Assembly (NCBI GenBank): GCA_947246775.1
Contig: CAMXTM010000005.1
Location: 1-19,955 of the forward strand
DNA length: 19,955 nucleotides
Direction: 5' to 3'
Origin: an uncultured Clostridium sp.
GTDB lineage: Bacteria; Bacillota; Clostridia; Lachnospirales; Anaerotignaceae
This document shows positions 14,013 through 19,955 of this stretch, piece by piece (position 1 is the stretch's first letter; every line of letters begins with the position of its first letter). Both the position numbers and the translations under genes were made by a program. The notes below the pieces were generated by a model. The model saw only the letters and a program-made list of their open reading frames with translations. It did not search any database and had not been told where the DNA came from.

Positions 14013-15086
14013 ATGATAACAATTAGCCTTTGTATGATTGTCAAAAATGAACAAGATGTCATAGCACGTTGTTTAGAAAGTGTAAAAAATATTGTAGATG
14101 AAATCATTATTGTAGACACAGGTTCTTGCGACAAAACGGTAGAAATTGCTTCTCAATATACCAAAAATATATATTATTTTGAATGGATAGATGACTTTGC
14201 CGCTGCTCGTAATTTTTCTTTTTCAAAAGCAACACAACAATATCTATTATGGTTAGATGCAGATGATATAATACAGCAAAATGATAGAGAAGAATTTTTA
14301 AAACTTAAAAAAACACTTTCTGATACAGTTGACGTTGTTATGATGCCTTACCATACCGCATTTGACCAAAACAACAATCCTACTCACTCTTATTACAGAG
14401 AAAGACTTTTAAAAAGAGAATCTAATTTTAAATGGCTTGGGGCAGTACATGAAGCAATTCCTCCTCAAGGAAATGTATTCTATTCTAATGTAGGTATTAG
14501 CCACAAAAAATTGCGTCCCTCTGACCCAAATAGAAACATACGCATATTTGAAAAACTAATTGCAGAAGGACAAATACTAGAACCTAGACAACAATTTTAT
14601 TATGCCAGAGAACTTTATTATCACAAAAAATATCAGGAAGCAATTAAACTTTTTGAACAATTTTTGCAAGAACAAAAAGGTTGGGTAGAAAATAACATCA
14701 GCGCTTGTATTGATTTAGCACACTGTTACAAAGAAATCAATCAGCCACAAAATGCACTTTTATCACTCTATCGCAGCTTTTTGTATGACATTCCTAGAGG
14801 AGAAGTCTGTTGCGAAATAGGTAATTTATTTTTAGCTCGCAAACAGTACAAAATTGCTATATTTTGGTTTCAAACAGCTACTTCCCAAAAACCAGATATT
14901 TCTACAGGTGGCTTTTTTACAACTGATTGCTATGATTATATTCCTTATATGCAATTATGTGTTTGCTATGATAGATTAGGCGATATACAAACAGCCGCTA
15001 TGTACAACCAAAAAGCAAAACAATGCAAACCAAATGATGCTGCTGTACTACAAAATGAAAAATACTTTAAAAGTAAAGGGTTTTAA
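14013..15086 (+). CDS. Family 2 glycosyltransferase with TPR-like C-terminus
   Basis: Transfers a sugar from a nucleotide-sugar donor; the acceptor is unknown. The 357-residue protein starts with a GT-A fold: ISLCMIVKNE (4-13), the donor loop IVDTGSCDKT (33-42), and the metal-binding LDADD (81-85). From about residue 190 the sequence is helical and repetitive in the manner of TPRs (FYYARELYYHKKYQEAIKLF, then ACIDLAHCYKEINQPQNALL). This GT2-TPR layout is known from enzymes that glycosylate proteins or peptides, including SunS for sublancin, but no peptide precursor is seen beside it. There is no signal peptide or membrane helix. The ATG is preceded by GGGGTG, which is buried in the preceding stem. 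A shared terminator follows at 15106-15139. Confidence 0.9.
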   Translation: MITISLCMIVKNEQDVIARCLESVKNIVDEIIIVDTGSCDKTVEIASQYTKNIYYFEWIDDFAAARNFSFSKATQQYLLWLDADDIIQQNDREEFLKLKKTLSDTVDVVMMPYHTAFDQNNNPTHSYYRERLLKRESNFKWLGAVHEAIPPQGNVFYSNVGISHKKLRPSDPNRNIRIFEKLIAEGQILEPRQQFYYARELYYHKKYQEAIKLFEQFLQEQKGWVENNISACIDLAHCYKEINQPQNALLSLYRSFLYDIPRGEVCCEIGNLFLARKQYKIAIFWFQTATSQKPDISTGGFFTTDCYDYIPYMQLCVCYDRLGDIQTAAMYNQKAKQCKPNDAAVLQNEKYFKSKGF

Positions 15087-15105
15087 AATCTATTTATTAT
15101 ACAAA

Positions 15106-15139
15106 AAAATCAGCGAAAGAAATTACTTTCGCTGATTTT
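15106..15139. terminator. Bidirectional terminator between glycosyltransferase and dipeptidase
   Basis: AAAATCAGCGAAAG (15106-15119) and CTTTCGCTGATTTT (15126-15139) form a 14-bp stem with a 6-base loop and A/T tracts on both sides. It serves the two convergent genes. Confidence 0.9.
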
Positions 15140-15157
15140 ATATATCAAGTGTATTGA

Positions 15158-16132
15158 TTATCCAAGTATTTTTTTAATAACTCTATGGAAGTTTCCATAA
15201 CAAATACCCTCTACTTCTTTTTCTGTAAAGCCTACTTCTTTTAATTTTTTAATAAAAACGGGAACTTTAGAACAGTCTTCTAATCCTTTTGTATTTAAAA
15301 CTTCTTGATGTACAAAAGAATCTGATGTTTCTGATGGTAAAAATTCAAAGAAATCAAATCCGCAGCCAACATGCTCTGCTCCAATTTTATCTGCAATATA
15401 AGCAGCGTGTTTTACAAAATTATCCAATGTTTGTTGTGAAGCATCATTATGCACAAATTCATTAAAAGCATTTACACCAATTACCGCATCTAAATCTCTC
15501 ATTCTTAAAAGTTGTTCATCAGAAAGATTTCTTGCTACATTACAAAGTGCTTTTGCATTGGAATGGGAAGCAATCACTGGACCTTCTACCATATCTGTTA
15601 AATCCCAAAATGATTTTTCATTTAAATGAGATACATCAAGTATCATTTTTTTATCTATCATTTTTTTGACTGCTTTTTTTCCTAATTCTGTAAGCCCTCT
15701 TGTAGCATCACCTTTTGCTCCTGTTGCTAAAGGATTTTGCTCATTCCATGTCAACATGGCGTGTCTTGCTCCTAAATCGTAATATGTATCAATTAAATCC
15801 AAATTTTCACCTATAGAACTTAATCCCTCTATACCAATAATGACATAAAATTTATCTTGTGCAATTGCTTTTTGTATTTCTTCATAATTTTTTACAATCA
15901 CAAAATCTTTTGCTACAGAAATTTCTTTTTTTACTGCTTCTGCAATTTCTAAAAATCTTTCATATGGACGTGTTGTTGCATGAGGTGGGTCAATCCATAT
16001 TACAAAAATACTTCCCTCAATTTCTCCTTTTTTAAGTCTTTCTAAATGATATTTACTAAAAATATCACTTTCTCCTCTTAAAGAACGTATTGTAACATCT
16101 GTCCAAATATCAGAATGTGCATCAAATACCAT
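15158..16132 (-). CDS. Membrane dipeptidase-type metallopeptidase (M19)
   Basis: Hydrolyses dipeptides, in this family often those with a C-terminal D-residue, using a two-zinc site. The 324-residue product has the expected ligands: His6 and Asp8 in DAHSD, Glu102 in GIEG, His169 in DVSHL, His190 in ASHSNA, and Asp260 in GCGFDF; Arg201 follows as in the family. Despite the family name there is no signal peptide or membrane segment, so it is cytoplasmic, as in most bacterial members. The ATG at 16130-16132 has AGAGGG seven bases upstream. It lies 68 bases after the DUF819 gene with no terminator between, so the two form an operon; import of a small peptide followed by hydrolysis is a reasonable inference. 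Confidence 0.93.
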   Translation of the reverse strand: MVFDAHSDIWTDVTIRSLRGESDIFSKYHLERLKKGEIEGSIFVIWIDPPHATTRPYERFLEIAEAVKKEISVAKDFVIVKNYEEIQKAIAQDKFYVIIGIEGLSSIGENLDLIDTYYDLGARHAMLTWNEQNPLATGAKGDATRGLTELGKKAVKKMIDKKMILDVSHLNEKSFWDLTDMVEGPVIASHSNAKALCNVARNLSDEQLLRMRDLDAVIGVNAFNEFVHNDASQQTLDNFVKHAAYIADKIGAEHVGCGFDFFEFLPSETSDSFVHQEVLNTKGLEDCSKVPVFIKKLKEVGFTEKEVEGICYGNFHRVIKKILG

Positions 16133-16200
16133 ATTTTATCCCTCTTTCATTATTAAATCTATATTTTTTATGTTATATGCGCCATAGTTTGTATTTATTA

Positions 16201-17412
16201 TTATGCTCCTAAAATAGTACCCATAAAAGTACCAAAATATGTGCCAATAACATAACCCATTGTACCTACAAGCATAATAGGACCAACTAATTCTACCCAG
16301 CCTTTTGAAATTGCCATAGCAACCGCTGTTGTAGGGCCTCCAATATTTGCATTAGAAGCTAATATAATGTCTTCTAAATTAAATTTTAACAGTTTTCCAA
16401 ATACAAATACTACTAACATATTGATTGCAACGATAATCGCGCAGAATACTAAAAGTAATGGGGAATTTCTTATAATTTCCATAAGAGAAGCAGGAACGCC
16501 AATTACAAAGAAAAATAAATAAATTAAAAATGTTCCTATTTCTTGTGTGCCTGCAATTTCACCAAAAACTTTTGGAAATGCACTTGCACAAATCATGGAA
16601 ATTGTTGTAATAATTAAATATTGATTACCTAATAAACCATTTAGTACAGTAAAAAATACATTTGTTGTTGGAATGATAGATGCAAACAATCCTGATATTC
16701 CCCTTGAAACTGCAACAATAATAAATCCTGCTGCGGCTGCACAAGCAATATCTTTTAGTCCGATTTCTTTTGCTTTCCAATAAGAGGAAGCTACATTTTG
16801 ATTTCCACCCTCTGCTTGTAATTTTTCCATATGGTCAACATAAGGATGTTTAAAATGTTTTCTAAAGAAATTTATAGATGGTATAGAGATTAACACAAAA
16901 AAGTATATCGCCATTAAAAGATTATCTGCAACTGTTGCAGAAGAAACCATTGTACCAGAAACTTCAAAAGAACCTGCTAATGCTGCAAAATTTACAGTTC
17001 CTCCTATATATGTACCTGTCATCATCGCAGATATACCCTCTAATTCTGGTATATTATTTTTTAATGCTTGATATGCAATAAATGTTCCTATTGCTGTGCC
17101 ACAAGAACCTATTAAAAATAATATCATCATAGCAGCACTTTCTCGTCCTATTTTTCTAATATCGCATTTCATTAAAAGTAATGGTATAGCAAGAGGTACA
17201 ACATAACCCCATACGGCATCATATGCTGGTGCGTCTGTTGGTATAATTCCTGTATTGCTCAAAAACATAGCCAAAACAAGGGCAATAATTGCACCAGACG
17301 CAGTTGCTGCCCATTTATATTTTTGTTCTAATATAATGCTTATTGCTGCCCCACCTGCAATAATTGCCCAAAGCGCCCAAGTATTGTCAGGACTAATAAT
17401 AGGTGTAGTCAT
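16201..17412 (-). CDS. DUF819 family membrane protein (YjcL-like), probable transporter
   Basis: A 403-residue integral membrane protein with about ten to eleven hydrophobic helices in two similar halves. The internal motifs GTYIGGTVNFAAL (about residue 133 onward) and ASNANIGGPTTAVAMA (about 357 onward) occupy equivalent places in the two halves, the usual sign of an inverted-repeat transporter. It matches the DUF819/YjcL family as I remember it; the substrate of that family is not established. The ATG at 17410-17412 has GGAGG eight bases upstream. It is the first gene of the unit with the M19 dipeptidase and has a consensus promoter with a palindromic operator candidate at the start point. 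The pairing suggests import of small peptides or related amino acid compounds. Confidence 0.88.
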   Translation of the reverse strand: MTTPIISPDNTWALWAIIAGGAAISIILEQKYKWAATASGAIIALVLAMFLSNTGIIPTDAPAYDAVWGYVVPLAIPLLLMKCDIRKIGRESAAMMILFLIGSCGTAIGTFIAYQALKNNIPELEGISAMMTGTYIGGTVNFAALAGSFEVSGTMVSSATVADNLLMAIYFFVLISIPSINFFRKHFKHPYVDHMEKLQAEGGNQNVASSYWKAKEIGLKDIACAAAAGFIIVAVSRGISGLFASIIPTTNVFFTVLNGLLGNQYLIITTISMICASAFPKVFGEIAGTQEIGTFLIYLFFFVIGVPASLMEIIRNSPLLLVFCAIIVAINMLVVFVFGKLLKFNLEDIILASNANIGGPTTAVAMAISKGWVELVGPIMLVGTMGYVIGTYFGTFMGTILGA

Positions 17413-17451
17413 AAAAATTCCTCCTTTAATAAAATTAAATATATTATATTT

Positions 17452-17469
17452 TCATCAATAAATTGATGA
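17452..17469. promoter_or_regulatory. Candidate operator, copy 1
   Basis: TCATCAATAAATTGATGA is a perfect 8-2-8 palindrome. It covers about +1 to +18 of the DUF819 transcript, a position where a bound protein would block initiation. Confidence 0.75.
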
Positions 17470-17476
17470 TAAATAC

Positions 17477-17505
17477 ATTATAGCCATATTTGTAGTATTT
17501 GTCAA
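17477..17505 (-). promoter_or_regulatory. Promoter of the DUF819-dipeptidase operon
   Basis: On the minus strand TTGACA (17500-17505), a 17-base spacer and TATAAT (17477-17482), a full match to the vegetative consensus. The start point is near 17470, next to operator copy 1. Confidence 0.92.
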
Positions 17506-17540
17506 CTATATTAAATAAATAAATGAAAAAAATTATTCTT

Positions 17541-17558
17541 TCATCAATAAATTGATGA
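17541..17558. promoter_or_regulatory. Candidate operator, copy 2
   Basis: Identical to the palindrome at 17452-17469, 89 bases away and about 36 bases upstream of the DUF819 -35 element. Two identical sites could allow looping or joint control of both divergent genes. The XRE-cupin protein at 19213-19770 is the nearest candidate regulator. Confidence 0.7.
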
Positions 17559-17667
17559 TTTTTATATTATTATAATAATATTGTTGTGCAAATTTGTCAA
17601 TTATAATTTATTTATCATAAAAAAACAAATTAAATTGTACAAATTATAATTCTTACAGTATTTTTTG

Positions 17668-17706
17668 AAAAACATCATTTTCAGAAATGATATTTTTCGT
17701 TATAAT
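17668..17706 (+). promoter_or_regulatory. Likely promoter and inverted repeat for the PurF-like gene
   Basis: TATAAT (17701-17706) lies 55 bases upstream of the ATG; TTTTCA 17 bases further up is a weak -35. An inverted repeat, AAAAA-c-ATCATTT (17668-17680) against AAATGAT-a-TTTTT (17685-17697), overlaps the -35 and spacer and may be an operator. Confidence 0.5.
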
Positions 17707-17761
17707 GATAAAGTAAAAAACAAATAGATTTATGAGCATTTAGAAAGGAAGCGTTGCAAAT

Positions 17762-19171
17762 ATGGGTGGTATTTTTGGTGTAGCATCAAAAACAGATTGT
17801 TCATTAGATTTATTTTTTGGAGTAGATTATCATTCTCATTTAGGTACTCGTAGAGGTGGTATGGCAGTATATGGAGAAAATGGTTTCAATCGTGCTATAC
17901 ACAATATTGAAAATTCTCCATTTCGTACAAAATTTGAAAGAGATGTAGAAGAATTAACAGGTAACATTGGTATTGGTTGTATTTCTGATTATGAGCCACA
18001 ACCTCTATTGATACAATCTCACTTGGGTAGTTTTGCTATCACAACAGTAGGAAAAATAAACAATATACAACAATTAGTAGAACACGCTTATCATAATGGA
18101 AACAGTCACTTTTTAGAAATGAGTGGTGGAAATATCAATCCTACAGAATTGACTGCAATTTTAATCAATCAACAAAATAATATTGTAGATGGTATTCGTT
18201 ATGCTCAAAGTTTAATTGATGGTTCTATGACCATACTACTTATGACAGATAAAGGTATTTATGCTGCCCGTGACCGTATGGGGAGAACGCCCCTTGTAAT
18301 AGGCAAAAAAGAAAGTGGTTATTGTGTTTCATTTGAAAGTTTTGCCTATATTAATTTAGGTTATGAAGACGAAAAAGAACTTGGTGCTGGAGAAATTGTA
18401 TTTTTGACATCAGATGGTTATGAAGTTCTTTCACCTCCAAACAAAGAAATGAAAATCTGTTCTTTCCTCTGGGTATATTATGGTTATCCTACCTCATCTT
18501 ATGAAGGTGTCAATGTAGAACAAATGCGTTATAATTGTGGAGATATGCTTGCAAAAAGAGATAATAAAAGTGTTTCACCAGATATTGTAGCAGGTGTACC
18601 TGATTCTGGTATTGCTCATGCTATAGGTTATGCAAATTGCTCTGGTATTCCTTTTGCAAGACCATTTATTAAATATACACCTACATGGCCTCGTTCTTTT
18701 ATGCCAACAAATCAAAGTCAAAGAAATCTTATTGCTCGTATGAAATTAGTACCTGTAGAAGCACTTATTCGCAATAAAAGTTTACTTTTAATTGATGATT
18801 CTATCGTTAGAGGCACACAACTAAGAGAAACAACTGAATTATTATATCAAAGTGGTGCAAAAGAAGTACATATTAGACCTGCTTGTCCTCCTTTATTATT
18901 TGGTTGTAAATATCTTAATTTTTCTCGTTCTAGTTCTGAAATGGACTTAATTACAAGAAGAATTATATTTGAAAATGAGGGAGAAAATGCTATTAACACA
19001 CTAAACGATTATGCAAACCCTGACAGTGAAAGATACAACAATATGGTATCACAAATTTGCAAACAACTAAAATTTACATCTTTGCGCTATCATCGTTTAG
19101 ATGATTTATTAGCTTCTATTGGTATTCCTTCAAACTGTCTTTGCACTTACTGTTGGAATGGAAAAGAATAA
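17762..19171 (+). CDS. PurF paralogue lacking the glutaminase active site
   Basis: Homologous along its 469 residues to amidophosphoribosyltransferase, which makes phosphoribosylamine from PRPP and glutamine. It begins MGGIFG where PurF has a nucleophilic Cys in CGIFG. The region that should read GHxRYSTxG reads GCISDYEPQP (72-81), so the glutaminase half cannot work in the known way. The transferase half looks intact: VPDSG (279-283) and the PRPP loop LLLIDDSIVRGTQ (341-353). The four cysteines that bind the Fe-S cluster in Bacillus PurF have counterparts: Cys233, Cys382, Cys461 and Cys464. The ATG follows AAAGGAAG by ten bases and no upstream extension offers a Cys. It may use ammonia, modify another substrate, or sense PRPP. 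It is divergent from the DUF819-dipeptidase operon, not in a purine operon. Confidence 0.88.
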   Translation: MGGIFGVASKTDCSLDLFFGVDYHSHLGTRRGGMAVYGENGFNRAIHNIENSPFRTKFERDVEELTGNIGIGCISDYEPQPLLIQSHLGSFAITTVGKINNIQQLVEHAYHNGNSHFLEMSGGNINPTELTAILINQQNNIVDGIRYAQSLIDGSMTILLMTDKGIYAARDRMGRTPLVIGKKESGYCVSFESFAYINLGYEDEKELGAGEIVFLTSDGYEVLSPPNKEMKICSFLWVYYGYPTSSYEGVNVEQMRYNCGDMLAKRDNKSVSPDIVAGVPDSGIAHAIGYANCSGIPFARPFIKYTPTWPRSFMPTNQSQRNLIARMKLVPVEALIRNKSLLLIDDSIVRGTQLRETTELLYQSGAKEVHIRPACPPLLFGCKYLNFSRSSSEMDLITRRIIFENEGENAINTLNDYANPDSERYNNMVSQICKQLKFTSLRYHRLDDLLASIGIPSNCLCTYCWNGKE

Positions 19172-19181
19172 TATAAATAGG

Positions 19182-19213
19182 AAAAGAACCAATGAATCAT
19201 CATTGGTTCTTTT
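19182..19213. terminator. Bidirectional terminator between PurF-like and XRE-cupin genes
   Basis: AAAAGAACCAATGA (19182-19195) and TCATTGGTTCTTTT (19200-19213) form a perfect 14-bp stem with a 4-base loop. It serves both convergent genes and touches the stop codon of the regulator. Confidence 0.9.
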
Positions 19214-19770
19214 CACTTATTAAAAAATAGTGGTGTCATTGCCCATATAGAAATACATTCCTCTTTTTGTAAATTAATATACTTATGAGGAATTGTACTT
19301 TCAAAATAAACACTATCTCCTTCTTCTACTTCGTAATATTCTCCATTTAATTGTAATGTTAATGTTCCTTTTAATACATAACCACATTCTTCTCCTTCAT
19401 GAAATAATTCTTCTTTTTCGTAAACCTGTCCTCCTTTTAATGTGATTTTTACAAAATCTATCATATGGTTTGTATCATCTGGCGACAGTATTTGATAAGT
19501 GCTATCACCATTATTTGTAATAATCAGTTTATGCTGTCCTTTTCTAATAACAATATCTGGTTTTTTTTCTATGTTTTCAAAAAAAATTCCAATATTAGTA
19601 TCTAGCGCCTTTGCAATACGCCATATGCTTACAACTGTTGGCACAACCAAATCTCTTTCAATTTGACTAATTAAACCTGTACTAACACCTGAAATTTCTG
19701 ATAACTGCAATATACTTAATCCTTTTAATTTTCGTAATTGTTTTACCTTTTGTCCTATGTTAAAATCCAT
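19213..19770 (-). CDS. XRE-family regulator with C-terminal cupin domain
   Basis: A 185-residue DNA-binding regulator. Residues about 5-60 form an HTH_3 domain (IGQKVKQLRKLKGLSILQLSEISG, then VSTGLISQIERDLVVPTVVSIWRIAKAL), and about 105-180 form a cupin barrel (FHEGEECGYVLKGTLTLQLNG, then EEGDSVYFESTIPHKY) that probably binds a small ligand. Related XRE-cupin proteins control uptake and breakdown of amines, amino acids or peptides. The start is the second of two close ATGs (19768-19770): GGAG lies seven bases before it but only one base before the first. It converges on the PurF-like gene and is the likeliest binder of the palindromes at 17452 and 17541, but no such palindrome lies at its own start. 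Confidence 0.92.
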   Translation of the reverse strand: MDFNIGQKVKQLRKLKGLSILQLSEISGVSTGLISQIERDLVVPTVVSIWRIAKALDTNIGIFFENIEKKPDIVIRKGQHKLIITNNGDSTYQILSPDDTNHMIDFVKITLKGGQVYEKEELFHEGEECGYVLKGTLTLQLNGEYYEVEEGDSVYFESTIPHKYINLQKEECISIWAMTPLFFNK

Positions 19771-19873
19771 AATCATTCTCCTTATAGAAAGAAATTATTC
19801 TTATTTTAGTTTACCATTTTTTATAAATGCCTACAAGTGCAATTTTACTTTTATTCATTGTTAAAATACATTA

Positions 19874-19955
19874 TTATTTTTTTGCAATAAATTTAAAAAA
19901 TAATAAAAAACAAATAAAAGAAATAGGAACTAATAGAACAAGTGATAGACCAATG
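19874..19955 (-). CDS. C-terminal end of a probable membrane protein (partial)
   Basis: Reading inward from the right edge on the minus strand, 26 codons end at TAA 19874-19876. The peptide is a hydrophobic helix (IGLSLVLLVPISF, then ICFLLFF) followed by KFIAKK, as expected for the last transmembrane segment of a membrane protein with a cytoplasmic tail. Codon use fits the window. The bulk lies beyond the window, so the family cannot be named, and short AT-rich hydrophobic frames can arise by chance. It lies 103 bases upstream of the XRE-cupin start on the same strand. Confidence 0.5.
   Translation of the reverse strand, partial: IGLSLVLLVPISFICFLLFFKFIAKK

Larger units (their letters stand above)
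17413..17761. promoter_or_regulatory. 349-bp divergent control region
   Basis: Holds the DUF819 promoter (17477-17505), two identical 18-bp palindromes (17452-17469 and 17541-17558), an AT-only palindrome (17564-17581), and toward the PurF-like gene an imperfect long inverted repeat (17668-17697) and TATAAT (17701-17706). No small ORF with a ribosome binding site is seen. Confidence 0.75.

Noticed and set aside
17564..17581. ATATTATTATAATAATAT palindrome as an operator
   Set aside because: It consists only of A and T in an AT-rich spacer, so it is much less informative than the two palindromes beside it.

Overview
The window looks like chromosomal DNA from a low-GC, endospore-forming member of the Bacillota, most likely class Clostridia. 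The reasons are the AT-rich base composition, strong GGAGG-type ribosome binding sites, bacillary-style promoters (three with clear -35/-10 pairs), a greA-lysS pair, and a yaaL(DUF2508)-bofA pair that is known mainly from spore formers. I see no rRNA, tRNA, CRISPR array, transposase or phage integration module.

Layout. 1-2528 (minus strand) holds greA, lysS and the start of an unrecognised gene, probably one operon. 2716-3633 (minus) is an unrecognised protein with a Rossmann-like core; divergent from it, 3773-4375 encodes a small secreted protein. 4491-5062 (plus) carries yaaL and bofA, separated by a 17-bp RNA hairpin. 5063-5347 is a promoter plus a structured leader ending in an intrinsic terminator placed just before a rhomboid protease gene (5348-6472). 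A compact cluster of DnaA boxes (6476-6533) lies in the convergent gap after it.

6662-9527 (minus) is a zinc/cadmium resistance unit: an SmtB/CzrA-type ArsR repressor, a stand-alone HMA domain and a P-type ATPase. The HMA domain and the ATPase lie in different frames, and a 54-bp exact repeat at an offset of 221 bp shows they were once one gene with two HMA domains, now separated by a one-base indel. Operators of the form TATGAA-N6-TTCA lie at the arsR promoter, upstream of the HMA ORF and also upstream of the next gene, a lysophospholipase-like hydrolase (9603-10544), which may extend the regulon.

10668-12809 (minus) is a large secreted SGNH hydrolase whose N-terminal part resembles a phage tail accessory module. 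Divergent from it are a secreted DUF4097 protein (13050-13946) and a GT2 glycosyltransferase with a TPR-like tail (14013-15086); the latter's ribosome binding site lies in the 3' arm of the preceding terminator-like stem.

15158-19770 looks like a metabolic module. An M19 dipeptidase and a DUF819 membrane protein form a minus-strand operon with a consensus promoter. Divergent from them is a PurF paralogue that keeps the phosphoribosyltransferase and Fe-S cysteine motifs but has lost the glutaminase nucleophile and substrate loop. An XRE-cupin regulator converges on it. Two identical 18-bp palindromes in the 349-bp divergent promoter region are candidate operators. The window ends in the C-terminus of a probable membrane protein. 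Gene functions come from motif recognition by eye; no database search was run.
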